Shown here piece by piece: positions 34,768-42,592 of a stretch of 53,701 bases of DNA. Both the position numbers and the translations under genes were made by a program. The notes under the pieces were generated by a model, which saw only the letters and a program-made list of their open reading frames with translations, made no database searches and had not been told where the DNA came from. The DNA is from Asticcacaulis biprosthecium C19 (GTDB taxonomy: Bacteria > Pseudomonadota > Alphaproteobacteria > Caulobacterales > Caulobacteraceae), in the NCBI RefSeq assembly GCF_000204015.1, contig NZ_GL883079.1, forward strand, positions 198,630 to 252,330, in the 5' to 3' direction. Every line of letters starts with the position of its first letter. Position 1 is the first letter of the stretch.

Positions 34768-34792
34768 GGCGTTAAACCTGTGGGTTAACGCC
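34768..34792. promoter_or_regulatory. Inverted repeat between FlbY-like and TadG-like genes
   Basis: GGCGTTAA (34768-34775) and TTAACGCC (34785-34792) form a perfect 8-bp inverted repeat around a 9-base loop, ending 2 bp before the FlbY-like stop. It may end the flagellar transcript or be an operator for the TadG-like gene. The TTAA halves recall CtrA half-sites, but their spacing (9, not 7) does not fit. Confidence 0.45.
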
Positions 34793-34793
34793 G

Positions 34794-35234
34794 TTACGCT
34801 AGCCTTCCGAAGTTCAGAGACTGCGGCCCGGCATCCGTTGTGCGCCCTCGGGCGCCGTAGGTGGTTGCCTGGTTTCGGATCTTGTTGAGGTCTTCTGCGA
34901 CGGCGGAGATGATCCCCTCCGTCACCGTTTTGGCGGCGTTGACGGCGTGTTCGTAGCGGTGCAGCCGCTCCTGGAAAACAACCGTGGCGTCGCGCAGAGC
35001 GCTCTTGTCAATGGGCGTCATCCCGCCCAGCAGGGACGGATCGGCCTTGATTCGGGCGGTTTCCAGCCGATACAGATTGGACAACTGGCGGGTTTCCTCG
35101 ATCCGGTCGTGGAGGTCTTGCGGACGGTGGGCTTCCAGGACCTCGATCTCGTGGGCGAGACGGTCACCCAGACGAAGGGTAAGCGCCAGCAACTGGCGGG
35201 CACGGTCGGAACCGTTTTGGGCGGACAGGGCCAT
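34794..35234 (-). CDS. Flagellar protein FlbY-like (FlgN-type helical)
   Basis: A 146-residue, nearly all-helical protein with no signal or membrane segment. I identify it mainly by position: third in a flgI, rod-binding protein, this-gene operon, the place where Caulobacter relatives carry flbY. Its helical make-up (R-A-R-Q-L-L-A-L-T-L-R-L-G-D-R-L, then E-E-T-R-Q-L-S-N-L-Y-R-L-E) also recalls FlgN-type export chaperones, so it may chaperone flagellar hook-associated or basal-body parts. The start overlaps the previous stop (TGATG). The exact name is uncertain. Confidence 0.65.
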   Translation of the reverse strand: MALSAQNGSDRARQLLALTLRLGDRLAHEIEVLEAHRPQDLHDRIEETRQLSNLYRLETARIKADPSLLGGMTPIDKSALRDATVVFQERLHRYEHAVNAAKTVTEGIISAVAEDLNKIRNQATTYGARGRTTDAGPQSLNFGRLA

Positions 35235-35569
35235 CAGATCGAGCCTTCCTGAAGTTTGATCAATTGCTTTTGCATCATGTCGGAGATGCCGATGCCGCCG
35301 CGGCGGGTGATGTTTTGCGCCATGGCATCGATTTGGAAGGAGCGCATGGCCGCTTCGCCTTCGCCGCCGCCGAAGGGGCCATCGGTCGTGAGGCCTTCGA
35401 ACATCGGCTTGAGCAGGTTCGACAGCACCATCGACTCGAAATCGGCGGCCAGCTTGGTGTTCTGGTCCGCCTGAGCAGAGCGGGCGCGACTACCCAACTG
35501 GGCCTGGCCCGCGGCGCTGGCCTCGCTCTGGGCGGACTGGAGGGTGAGGAGGGCGGAAGAAGCCATCAT
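35234..35569 (-). CDS. Rod-binding protein (FlgJ N-terminal/CheL-type)
   Basis: A 111-residue protein equal to the N-terminal rod-capping half of FlgJ, without the muramidase half. The core is A-A-D-F-E-S-M-V-L-S-N-L-L-K-P-M-F-E-G-L, then G-G-G-E-G-E-A-A-M-R-S-F and the C-terminal G-I-G-I-S-D-M-M-Q-K-Q-L. Alphaproteobacteria often encode such short forms, called CheL in Caulobacter. It would help assemble the flagellar rod through the periplasm. Two ATGs start it (M-M-A-S-S). Next to flgI upstream and overlapping the FlbY-like gene downstream, it belongs to the sigma-54-driven operon. Confidence 0.88.
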   Translation of the reverse strand: MMASSALLTLQSAQSEASAAGQAQLGSRARSAQADQNTKLAADFESMVLSNLLKPMFEGLTTDGPFGGGEGEAAMRSFQIDAMAQNITRRGGIGISDMMQKQLIKLQEGSI

Positions 35570-35599
35570 AAAATTACCTGCCTAATTACCTAACCGGGC

Positions 35600-35650
35600 C
35601 AACTACATGACTTGACCAATTACATGACTTGACCAATTACATGACTTGGA
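35600..35650. repeat. 17-bp tandem repeats at the 3' end of flgI
   Basis: Three head-to-tail copies of a 17-bp unit (CAATTACATGACTTGAC and near variants: 35600-35616, 35617-35633, 35634-35650). The third lies over the last codons and stop of flgI (Q-V-M-stop); the other two repeat that sequence in the gap toward the rod-binding gene. Looks like slippage or local duplication of the flgI end. Confidence 0.85.
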
Positions 35651-36746
35651 TGTCGGCCTGGAGCGCACCTGACGCCTTGATGGCCTGAAGGATGGAGATC
35701 ATGTCGCGGGGGCTGACACCCAGGGCGTTGAGACCGGCGACCAGGTCGGACAGGGTAGAGCCGCCGCCCAGTTGCAGAAGTTGCTTGCCCTTTTCCTCTT
35801 CGATACTGATGTCGGTGGCCGGAATGGTCGCCGTTTGCCCCTGGGAGAACGGAGCGGGCTGGCTGACATCCGGGCGTTCGTCGACGCGGATAGTGAGATT
35901 GCCCTGGGCAATGGCAACACGCGATATGCGGACGTTCTCGCCCATGACGATAACACCGTTGACCTCATCGATCACGACCCTGGCCGGAACGTCGATATCG
36001 ACAGACAAGGGTTCGATCAGGGTTACGAAGCTCATCATGGTCTGGCCCGCCGGGGCACGGATGGCGACGACAGACGGGTTTTCCGCCACGGCTGTGCCGG
36101 GGTATTGGGCTGTGATCGCCGCAGCGATCCGCTGGGCGGTCGTAAAGTCCGGGTTGCGCAGGGTCAGGCGGACGACGGGCTGGCTGTTGAAGTCGAACGC
36201 TGTCTGGCGCTCGATGATGCCACCCGACGAAATGCGCCCCGCAGTGGGAACGCCCTTGGTCACCGACGAGCCCGAGGCGCCGCCGGCCGAAACCGAACCC
36301 GTCTGCACCGTGCCTTGCGCCACTGCATAGACTTCGCCATCGGCACCGATCAGCGGTGTGACCAGCAGAGTGCCGCCGAGCAGGCTCTTGGCGTCACCGG
36401 CTGCGGACACGGTAATATCGAGCCGCGACCCAGGCGCGGCGAAGGGGGGCAGTTCCGCCGTGACCATGACGGCGGCGGCGTTCTTGGTGTTCAGATTGGC
36501 GTCGCGGACATTGATCCCCAGCCGTTCCATCATGGCTTCCATGCTTTGTTTCAGCATGGGCGAGTTGCGGACGGTGTCGCCGGTGCCATTGAGACCCACG
36601 ACGATGCCGTAGCCGACCAACTGGTTGCCGCGCACGCCTTCTACCTCGACGACATCCTTGATGCGCGATGCCGCCTGGGCGCCGCTGGCGGCCGCCAGGC
36701 CGATCAGGATGGCGGCAAAAGTCTGTTTCCACTGGATGCGCATCAT
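35637..36746 (-). CDS. flgI: Flagellar P-ring protein FlgI
   Basis: A 369-residue periplasmic subunit of the flagellar P ring around the rod. A cleavable signal peptide (F-A-A-I-L-I-G-L-A-A-A-S-G-A-Q-A-A) precedes the invariant start R-I-K-D-V-V-E-V-E-G-V-R-G-N-Q-L-V-G-Y-G-I-V-V-G-L-N-G-T-G-D. G-D-A-K-S-L-L-G-G-T-L-L-V-T-P-L and I-S-I-L-Q-A-I-K-A-S-G-A-L near the C-terminus are also diagnostic. Length is standard. It is divergent from fliX and preceded by a strong sigma-54 promoter, so it is a late (class III) flagellar gene by Caulobacter precedent. First of two adjacent ATGs taken. Confidence 0.96.
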   Translation of the reverse strand: MMRIQWKQTFAAILIGLAAASGAQAASRIKDVVEVEGVRGNQLVGYGIVVGLNGTGDTVRNSPMLKQSMEAMMERLGINVRDANLNTKNAAAVMVTAELPPFAAPGSRLDITVSAAGDAKSLLGGTLLVTPLIGADGEVYAVAQGTVQTGSVSAGGASGSSVTKGVPTAGRISSGGIIERQTAFDFNSQPVVRLTLRNPDFTTAQRIAAAITAQYPGTAVAENPSVVAIRAPAGQTMMSFVTLIEPLSVDIDVPARVVIDEVNGVIVMGENVRISRVAIAQGNLTIRVDERPDVSQPAPFSQGQTATIPATDISIEEEKGKQLLQLGGGSTLSDLVAGLNALGVSPRDMISILQAIKASGALQADIQVM

Positions 36747-36781
36747 TCACTCGCCGGTTAACCACGTAAGTCGCTGTCTGA

Positions 36782-36798
36782 ATGCGATTTTCGTGCCA
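36782..36798 (-). promoter_or_regulatory. Sigma-54 promoter of flgI
   Basis: The minus strand reads TGGCACG-AAAA-TCGCAT, matching the sigma-54 consensus TGGCACG-N4-TTGCW in all but one base, with the essential GG and GC exactly 10 bases apart. Transcription would start about 10-12 bases downstream, leaving a leader of about 25 bases before flgI. It needs an activator; in Caulobacter this is FlbD, repressed by FliX, whose gene is next door. Confidence 0.85.
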
Positions 36799-36889
36799 GC
36801 CGGAAAGCGATGAAATTCCTTTTGGAGTCAGGGCGTTGTCGGACGCGAGTTTTCAAGGGAGAGGGCGCGCGGAAATTCTTGCCGAGCCG

Positions 36890-36906
36890 TTAAGGCTTCG
36901 CTTACC
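36890..36906 (+). promoter_or_regulatory. Weak CtrA-like site upstream of fliX
   Basis: TTAA-GGCTTCG-CTTACC has one full CtrA half-site (TTAA) and a poor second half at the right N7 spacing. It lies about 100 bp before fliX, a CtrA-controlled gene in Caulobacter. Offered only as a candidate. Confidence 0.3.
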
Positions 36907-37006
36907 CTCATGCGGCAATATTGGCCTAATGGCCGCAGTATGTCCGGCCTTCGACGCAGAATTCGCGCCATGCTTTGTCCAATACGGCCCAATTCAAAGG
37001 TGCGTC

Positions 37007-37432
37007 ATGAATTTCAGGATCAATCCGGCAACCGGCATGAATATTCCCGCCGCGACGGGTGGGCCCAGGCGTGCCGGTGGCGATTTTTCCATGGCCAAGT
37101 CGGGTGAGGCGCCTAAGTCCGCCGCGACGGCCCAGGCCTCGGCGGCCTTCGGCATGGTCGGTATGGATGCCCTTCTGGCCTTGCAGGGGGAGGAAGACGT
37201 CCTGACCGGTCGTCGCCGCCGCCAGATCAAGCGCTCGCATGACATGCTGGATGCACTGGACGATCTGAAGGTCAGCGTTCTGTCGGGCGATATCAATGAC
37301 GAAGCCCTTTTGCGGCTGCAAAGCCTTATTGCCCAGCACCGCGAAGACCTGAACGACGATCGTCTCCAGGGCTTGCTGAACGAAATCGAAACCCGGGCCT
37401 TTGTCGAACTGGCCAAGCGGAAGCTGATGTAG
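37007..37432 (+). CDS. fliX: Flagellar assembly regulator FliX
   Basis: A 141-residue FliX, the trans-acting factor found in Caulobacter relatives that couples class II flagellar assembly to class III transcription by controlling FlbD. The ORF begins M-N-F-R-I-N-P-A-T-G-M-N, keeps the middle M-D-A-L-L-A-L-Q-G-E-E-D (about 60-71) and helix R-R-R-R-Q-I-K-R-S-H-D-M-L-D-A-L-D-D-L-K, and ends E-I-E-T-R-A-F-V-E-L-A-K. Caulobacter FliX is close in size (about 139). The frame is open to 36782, but the ATG at 37007 has AAAGG upstream and fits the family. Divergent from flgI, 260 bp apart. Confidence 0.93.
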   Translation: MNFRINPATGMNIPAATGGPRRAGGDFSMAKSGEAPKSAATAQASAAFGMVGMDALLALQGEEDVLTGRRRRQIKRSHDMLDALDDLKVSVLSGDINDEALLRLQSLIAQHREDLNDDRLQGLLNEIETRAFVELAKRKLM

Positions 37433-37762
37433 GCGGAACAATGACTGCCTTCAGGCATAAATTGTACGCAGCGGGCGACAGGAAATGGTTTTCGGCCGCT
37501 GCGCATTGTTGCGCCAGCCATACGGCGCCTGAGAGCAAGTCCTTCCCGCGGCGCTTGAGCGCTTAAATGTTGCAAAACCTTCAATAATCTCGCAGCGCAG
37601 CAAAAGAAAATTCACTTCACAGGGTTATCCTGCGGCTCTATAAGCCGCCCACATCCAGACGGCGGTACGGATGGTACTGTTCTTGCTTGAGAGTATCCGT
37701 GAAATGTGCGGCTAGGCGCATTTTCGGGGTTTGGTGTTCGATTTTAGGGGTCCGACAAGCTT
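37433..37762. other. Intergenic region between fliX and dksA
   Basis: 330 bp without a supported gene. It should contain the fliX end and the dksA promoter and leader. A 41-codon open frame (37441-37566) begins 9 bp after the fliX stop with a fair GGCGGA site, but its Arg/Ala/His-rich sequence shows no recognisable feature. I see no convincing hairpin terminator. Confidence 0.5.
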
Positions 37763-38191
37763 ATGCCGTCTACAGATGTGCCGGAACTGGCCACAAGCTA
37801 TCGTCCTTCCGAGGACGAAGATTATATGAATGCCCGTCAGCTGGCCTATTATCGCGCCAAGCTGAACGCCTGGAAGGATGAGATCCTCAGAGGCGCCAAG
37901 GAAACTGTCAATATTATGCAGAAGGAAACGGAGAACCACCCGGACCTGGTGGACCGCGCTTCCTCCGAATCGGACCGGGCGCTGGAATTGCGTACCCGCG
38001 ACCGTCAGCGCAAGCTGATCTCCAAGATCGATGAGGCGATTTCGCGTATCGACGACGGCTCCTACGGCTATTGTGAAGAGACCGGCGAGCCGATCGGCCT
38101 TGGCCGTCTGGAAGCCCGTCCGACCGCTACGCTGTCGATCGAGGCCCAGGAACGTCATGAGCGTTCCGAGCGCGTCCATCGCGACGACTGA
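37763..38191 (+). CDS. dksA: RNA polymerase-binding transcription factor DksA
   Basis: A 142-residue DksA/TraR-family protein that enters the RNA polymerase secondary channel and works with ppGpp. The coiled-coil arm (about 30-95) ends with the conserved tip D-R-A-S-S-E-S-D-R-A, and the globular part has I-D-D-G-S-Y-G-Y-C-E-E-T-G-E-P-I and R-L-E-A-R-P-T-A-T-L. Only one of the four zinc Cys of E. coli DksA remains (Y-G-Y-C); the others are T, R and A. This zinc-free form is normal in alphaproteobacteria. Downstream the FkbM gene starts 20 bp later, probably cotranscribed. Confidence 0.93.
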   Translation: MPSTDVPELATSYRPSEDEDYMNARQLAYYRAKLNAWKDEILRGAKETVNIMQKETENHPDLVDRASSESDRALELRTRDRQRKLISKIDEAISRIDDGSYGYCEETGEPIGLGRLEARPTATLSIEAQERHERSERVHRDD

Positions 38192-38211
38192 TCGGGGCCA
38201 TAGGGGAGGCG

Positions 38212-39048
38212 ATGCATCAATTTACCGGAAATCTCGTGGGGCTGTGGCTCCGCGGCGTTACGCGCTGGGTTACCCGCAAGCGCTGTCGCTTCGCACTGGT
38301 GACGCCGCCTTTTCTGTCGCGTCAGGTTCTGCTGGCCAAGGACGGGCAATCACCTCTGCAACTGTTTGCCCGTGACCGTCATGATATGAACATGTACAAT
38401 TACATGTTTCTCGACGAGCCCTACAGTTTCCGTAAAATGAAGCGCGAGGCCTGTATCACGAAGGCTTTCGACGATATCGTGCGCGATAAGGCGCGCCCTT
38501 TCATCGTGGACTGCGGTGCCAATATTGGTTCGGCGACGGTCTATTTCGGTCAGACCTACCCCCAGGCCACCGTGGTCGCCATCGAGCCGGAAGCGGGGAA
38601 TTTCGCGGTTCTGGAGCGTAACTGCGCCCAACTCGGCAATGTCCGTCCCATCCTGGCCGGGGTCTCCAATCAAAGCGGCATGGCCGATACGATCGATACC
38701 GGACTGGGGCATGATGCCTTCCGTACCCGTGTCAGCGACACAGGCACGACACCTCTGGTTTCGATGAACGACCTTCTGCGGGAGGCCGAGACGCGTGGCG
38801 AAAAGCCCTTCATCGTCAAGATCGATATCGAAGGTTTCGAGGCGCAGCTTTTTTCCAGCGATACGGAATGGGTCGACAAATTCCCCGTTGTGATTATCGA
38901 ATTTCACGACTGGATGCTCCCACGCCAAAAGACCTCTCAGAACGCACTGCGCGTCCTGGCAGGCCTGGACCGCGATTTCATTCTCAAGGGCGAAAATATC
39001 TTCAGCATCTCCAACCGGCTCCGCAATCCGCAAAGCGCCGATTCCTGA
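38212..39048 (+). CDS. FkbM-family methyltransferase
   Basis: A 278-residue SAM-dependent methyltransferase of the FkbM type (O-methylation of glycans or polyketides). Motif I is F-I-V-D-C-G-A-N-I-G-S-A-T-V-Y-F (about 98-113), followed by V-V-A-I-E-P-E-A-G-N-F and the late acidic motif K-I-D-I-E-G-F-E-A-Q-L-F, all diagnostic. The first 95 residues are poorly conserved and basic. GGGGAGG precedes the ATG at good spacing. Substrate unknown; surface polysaccharide modification is likely given the family, but there is no glycan cluster nearby. Confidence 0.88.
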   Translation: MHQFTGNLVGLWLRGVTRWVTRKRCRFALVTPPFLSRQVLLAKDGQSPLQLFARDRHDMNMYNYMFLDEPYSFRKMKREACITKAFDDIVRDKARPFIVDCGANIGSATVYFGQTYPQATVVAIEPEAGNFAVLERNCAQLGNVRPILAGVSNQSGMADTIDTGLGHDAFRTRVSDTGTTPLVSMNDLLREAETRGEKPFIVKIDIEGFEAQLFSSDTEWVDKFPVVIIEFHDWMLPRQKTSQNALRVLAGLDRDFILKGENIFSISNRLRNPQSADS

Positions 39049-39104
39049 ACCCTTGAGCTTCCACGCAGGGCGTGACAGGATCGCGCCTGAACATGGAGAT
39101 TGTC

Positions 39105-39569
39105 ATGGAGTTCAAATCGATCGCTGTGGCTGCGGTGTTGACGCTGCTTACCGCGCCGGCGCATGCCGGAAGTGTCACTGAGCTCACCTGGCTCACCGGA
39201 TGCTGGGTACAGAAGGCGATGGGCGTGACTCTCGAAGAAACCTGGCTGGCGCCCTCCGGCGGCGCGCTTCTGGGCGTCGGCCGAACGGTCCGCGACGCCG
39301 ACAACGCTTTGCGCAATTACGAATTCATGAAAATCGATTCGCCCGACGGCGTCCTGACCTTCACTGCCGATCCGTCCGGTCAGGAAGGCGCCAGCTTTCC
39401 CGTCAAGACGCAGACCGCCGATGAAATCGTCTTCGAACAGTCGGGACATGACTTCCCGCAGCGGGTCGTCTACCGCAAGGGCACAAACGGCCTGCACGCC
39501 CATATCGAAGGTGTTATCGACGGCCAAACCAAGACCATCAACTTCGACTATGAACGGTGCCAGCCATGA
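39105..39569 (+). CDS. DUF6265 periplasmic protein
   Basis: A 154-residue secreted protein of the DUF6265 family. Signal peptide M-E-F-K-S-I-A-V-A-A-V-L-T-L-L-T-A-P-A-H-A, then L-T-W-L-T-G-C-W-V (about 27-35) and E-E-T-W-L-A-P-S-G-G-A-L-L-G-V-G-R-T-V, the family core, and H-D-F-P-Q-R-V-V-Y in the second half. A small beta-barrel (lipocalin-like) fold is expected. Function unknown. GGAG lies seven bases before the ATG at 39105; the frame reaches 39072. Its stop overlaps the next gene (ATGA), so the pair is cotranscribed. Confidence 0.82.
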   Translation: MEFKSIAVAAVLTLLTAPAHAGSVTELTWLTGCWVQKAMGVTLEETWLAPSGGALLGVGRTVRDADNALRNYEFMKIDSPDGVLTFTADPSGQEGASFPVKTQTADEIVFEQSGHDFPQRVVYRKGTNGLHAHIEGVIDGQTKTINFDYERCQP

Positions 39570-40300
39570 AAAAGCTTTTGATCCTCGGCCTGTGGGCGGC
39601 TGCCAGTGCCGCCTGTGCCCAGAGCGACTATGATAAGTCCAAAGCCACCGAAGTCTACACGCCTGTGCCCAAGGCCGTCGATACGACAGGACCGGTGCCG
39701 TCCGACGCCGTCATCCTGTTTGACGGCGGCAACCTCGTTTCCTGGGAGGCCGTCAAAGGCGGTCCCGCCCCGTGGAAACTGGTCGATGGCGCGCTGGAAG
39801 CAACCAAGGGTACGGGTGACATCCGCACCAAACAGAGCTTTTGCGATGTTCAGTTGCATGTTGAGTGGATGACCCCGGCCGTACCGGCGCAGAACGCTCC
39901 GACCGGCCAGGCGCGCAACAACAGCGGTGTCTTCCTGCAGGAGCGCTACGAGGTCCAGGTGCTCGATTCCTACCAGGCAGGCACCTATGTCAACGGCCAG
40001 GCCGGATCGGTCTATAAGCAGTCTGTGCCGCTCGTAAACGCCTCACGGCCGCCCCAGACCTGGCAGACCTACGACATCATCTACAAGGCGCCGAAGTTTG
40101 ACTCTGCCGGCCAGGTTAGCGAAAAGGCCCGCGTGACCGTGCTGCACAACGGGGTGGTGGTGCAGAATGGGTTCGAGATCGCAGGACCAACCGCCTGGAT
40201 CGGTCATCCGCTGTACGAAAAGCACGACTGCGCGCCGATCAAACTGCAGGACCACGGCGATGCCGTGCGCTTCCGCAATATCTGGGTGCGCCCCCTGTAA
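39566..40300 (+). CDS. DUF1080 (3-keto-disaccharide hydrolase type) exported protein
   Basis: A 244-residue protein of the DUF1080/3-keto-glycoside hydrolase family, a concanavalin-like beta-sandwich. A signal peptide (L-L-I-L-G-L-W-A-A-A-S-A-A-C) with a possible lipobox Cys is followed by the domain F-D-G-G-N-L-V-S-W-E (about 54), N-N-S-G-V-F-L-Q-E-R-Y-E-V-Q-V-L-D-S-Y (about 122-140) and I-K-L-Q-D-H-G-D-A-V-R-F-R-N-I-W at the end, all standard. Members cleave 3-keto-sugars or act on plant-type saccharides. It is coupled by a 4-bp overlap to the DUF6265 gene. A long perfect inverted repeat follows. Confidence 0.88.
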   Translation: MKKLLILGLWAAASAACAQSDYDKSKATEVYTPVPKAVDTTGPVPSDAVILFDGGNLVSWEAVKGGPAPWKLVDGALEATKGTGDIRTKQSFCDVQLHVEWMTPAVPAQNAPTGQARNNSGVFLQERYEVQVLDSYQAGTYVNGQAGSVYKQSVPLVNASRPPQTWQTYDIIYKAPKFDSAGQVSEKARVTVLHNGVVVQNGFEIAGPTAWIGHPLYEKHDCAPIKLQDHGDAVRFRNIWVRPL

Positions 40301-40312
40301 GTGATTTTGGAC

Positions 40313-40356
40313 GCCTCATGCCAAAGAAGGTTTCTGGCCACGTTTTGGCATGAGGC
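40313..40356. terminator. Bidirectional hairpin between DUF1080 and LOG genes
   Basis: GCCTCATGCCAAA (40313-40325) and TTTGGCATGAGGC (40344-40356) form a perfect 13-bp stem with an 18-base loop. It sits between two convergent genes, overlapping the stop of the LOG gene, so it can end both transcripts. It has A/T runs inside the stem but no long T tail. Confidence 0.7.
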
Positions 40357-40952
40357 TAGACGACCCTACGCGTATCGATATCCACGTCAACCGTGGCCAT
40401 GCCGGCAATGGCCGGCAGGACGCCTTCGACTGTATCGACGCTGTGGTAGGTGTTGCGGAAGCTCGTCGGGGTGAATTCGGTCGCCAGGGTGTGGTCGATC
40501 AGCGCAAAGAACGGATCCCAAAACCCATTCACATTCAGAAAGATCACAGGCTTTTTGTGCAAATCCAGGCGTCGCCATGACATCAGTTCGATAACTTCTT
40601 CCAACGTGCCCACGCCACCCGGCAGGACGATGAACGCGTCCGATTCTTCGAACATCATCATCTTGCGCTCGTGCATGTTGGTGACCATGCGGGTCTCGAC
40701 GTCGTCATAGACGATTTCGCGGCTGCGCAGGAATTGCGGCATGATGCCCAGCACCTTGCCGCCGGCATCGTGGACGGCGCGGGCGGTTTCGCCCATGAGG
40801 CCAACCCCGCCGCCGCCGTAGACCAGGCGCAAACCTGCCCCGGCCAGAACCTGGCCCAAGTCCAGTGCAGCCTGGCGATAGGATGGATCGTTGCCGAAGG
40901 ATGAGCCGCAGAACACACAAACGGATTTGATATCGGATTTGGACAGGGGCAT
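40356..40952 (-). CDS. LOG-family protein (cytokinin riboside phosphohydrolase-like)
   Basis: A 198-residue LOG family protein (long mis-called lysine decarboxylase). It shows V-C-V-F-C-G-S-S-F-G near the start, Y-G-G-G-G-V-G-L-M-G for phosphate binding, M-H-E-R-K-M-M-M and the signature L-P-G-G-V-G-T-L-E-E (PGGxGTxxE). LOG enzymes release bases from nucleoside 5'-monophosphates; the physiological substrate in bacteria is unclear. The frame extends to 40976 with a GTG, but the ATG at 40952 fits the usual N-terminus (M-P-L-S-K) and has GAGG upstream. A single gene ending in the shared terminator. Confidence 0.9.
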   Translation of the reverse strand: MPLSKSDIKSVCVFCGSSFGNDPSYRQAALDLGQVLAGAGLRLVYGGGGVGLMGETARAVHDAGGKVLGIMPQFLRSREIVYDDVETRMVTNMHERKMMMFEESDAFIVLPGGVGTLEEVIELMSWRRLDLHKKPVIFLNVNGFWDPFFALIDHTLATEFTPTSFRNTYHSVDTVEGVLPAIAGMATVDVDIDTRRVV

Positions 40953-41059
40953 TGTCTTCGCTACCTCGTTACACACCAGTTTAACTTGCTTCGTTTTTTT
41001 TGCACAAGCGGTATCTAACCCGCTAAAAGTGAAAACGAAAAGGGAATACGGCGACCAAC

Positions 41060-41926
41060 GTGAAAAGATTTGCGGTCACAACTGCGCCTGCGATGGCGGC
41101 GATTCTGCTGGGACTGACGGCCTGTCAGCCTGTGAAGCCCAGCGCTGAAGCTGCGGCGGCGGCTGAACTGCGCGCCCGCGGTTACAGTCGCGTCCCGGAG
41201 GTCACTTCCGTCATCCAGGAAGGCGAGGTCTTCGTCGTCTTCGGCCAGGCAACCCAGAGAGGCCGTGTAAATCTTATCTATTCCGGCACCAACGCGGCCG
41301 GTCAGAGCGTCAGGTCCTATCTCGGCGACGAGGCGGACAAGACGGGCCAGTTCCGCGTTCCTGAGGTGCCGATCGGCGTCAATGGGGGGCTGTATGACCT
41401 GACCGTGGATTCGGAACGCGACCGTGACGCCGAAACCGCGACATCACAAGCGCCTGACAGCGTGCAGATCGACCAGCGTGGACGGACCATGCGCGCAGAA
41501 GGACGGCTGTTCGTGCCGCGTGGGCGGCCGGACAAGGCCGCCATGTTGTTGCCTGGCGGTGCGGCGCGGTCGCTATCGAAGGAAAAACTGATTCTGGCGG
41601 CTGCCGATTACGACAGTACCGGTGGCATTGCCGTAGCAGGCCACGTGGCGCCGACAACGACGGTCAATCTGGTCGTCAGCGGCATCATCATCGGACGCAG
41701 CCAAAGCGATGACCAGGGTCGCTATCAGGTGACAGGCCAGATTGCCGCGCCCGGTGAACTTGAAACGGGGCTGGAGATCGAAATCGAGACGGACAAGCAG
41801 TCCGAAAAGCGGACCATTCCGGTATCGCTGCCTGCTCCCGGCGATCGCATCACGCCGGTTGACGGCGCATGGCGAGTCGACTGGACCCTGCCGGGTGGGG
41901 GCGTGCAAACGACGATCGTATTTTGA
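41060..41926 (+). CDS. Lipoprotein of unknown function
   Basis: A 288-residue lipoprotein that I do not recognise. The signal ends I-L-L-G-L-T-A-C (lipid on the Cys at about 22). The mature part is predicted mostly beta: two stretches resemble each other (V-F-G-Q-A-T-Q-R-G-R-V-N-L-I at about 60-73 and V-A-G-H-V-A-P-T-T-T-V-N-L-V at about 192-205), each followed by a Gly/Asp-rich turn (K-T-G-Q-F-R-V, D-Q-G-R-Y-Q-V), which suggests two Ig-like or carboxypeptidase-regulatory-like domains. Start is GTG at 41060. The protein is probably on the outer membrane facing the periplasm. No operon partner. Confidence 0.7.
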   Translation: MKRFAVTTAPAMAAILLGLTACQPVKPSAEAAAAAELRARGYSRVPEVTSVIQEGEVFVVFGQATQRGRVNLIYSGTNAAGQSVRSYLGDEADKTGQFRVPEVPIGVNGGLYDLTVDSERDRDAETATSQAPDSVQIDQRGRTMRAEGRLFVPRGRPDKAAMLLPGGAARSLSKEKLILAAADYDSTGGIAVAGHVAPTTTVNLVVSGIIIGRSQSDDQGRYQVTGQIAAPGELETGLEIEIETDKQSEKRTIPVSLPAPGDRITPVDGAWRVDWTLPGGGVQTTIVF

Positions 41927-41938
41927 TCGCCGCGCGTC

Positions 41939-42577
41939 TTACATCATCTCGTCCTGCTTCTGCTTGGTCGATGAGAACAGTTTTTTCAGGAATTCGGTAA
42001 TGCCGTGACGCTTGGCCTTGCGGGCGACGGCATCGTCACTGACCAGCCAGGCAATCTGAATCACCCGCCGTTCGCCTTCGAAGGGCTTATGGCCATGCCA
42101 CGAATTGTCGAGGCGCGGAAAGGCGATGAAGTGGCCGTAGCCCGGATTGACCTCTTCGGTGCCCGGACCATCCTGATCAGGGCCTTCCAGGAACCGCAGG
42201 TTGCCGCCGCTGGCGCCTTCGCGGTTGAGGTAGATCAGAGCAGACGCCAGTTTATCGGCGCCGTCGGTATGCGTCCGGCCATCTTTCAGCGCTGACCATT
42301 TTCGCACCGTAACCCAGGAGGGCTTTCCGACCAGGTCAACGCCAAGTTTGTCGCCCACGGCCCTGGCGAAAGCCTCGCTGCGAACCTCTTCGAGCAGAGT
42401 CCGGAAGGCGGGGCCCATCGGAAAATCCTCAGGGCGCATGAAGCCGGTCTTGTTGATCTGGGGGAAGTCGCGTTCGATCTCGCCTTCCAGTTCCGTCGGC
42501 AGGATATCGGCGCCGATGAGATTACGGAAGGGGTAGTCGTTGGCGGGAGTGGCGGAAATCGAGTCGTAACGCAGCAT
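41939..42577 (-). CDS. 2-oxoglutarate/Fe(II) oxygenase
   Basis: A 212-residue dioxygenase of the 2OG-Fe(II) type. Iron ligands are seen as H-x-D in G-R-T-H-T-D-G-A-D-K (about 101-103) and the distal His in S-W-H-G-H-K-P-F, with the 2-oxoglutarate-binding Arg in G-E-R-R-V-I-Q-I-A-W. Between them, A-L-I-Y-L-N-R-E and G-G-N-L-R-F-L form the core sheet. This resembles prolyl-hydroxylase-like proteins annotated near surface-glycan genes. Target unknown. The Lys-rich tail after about 190 is atypical. It lies 3' to a small membrane-protein gene on the same strand, with a hairpin between. Confidence 0.83.
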   Translation of the reverse strand: MLRYDSISATPANDYPFRNLIGADILPTELEGEIERDFPQINKTGFMRPEDFPMGPAFRTLLEEVRSEAFARAVGDKLGVDLVGKPSWVTVRKWSALKDGRTHTDGADKLASALIYLNREGASGGNLRFLEGPDQDGPGTEEVNPGYGHFIAFPRLDNSWHGHKPFEGERRVIQIAWLVSDDAVARKAKRHGITEFLKKLFSSTKQKQDEMM

Positions 42578-42592
42578 GGGAATTACCTGAAA

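Noticed and set aside
37441-37566. 41-codon open frame directly after fliX
   Set aside because: It has a fair ribosome site, but the composition is random-looking and nothing else supports it; noted only in the intergenic entry.
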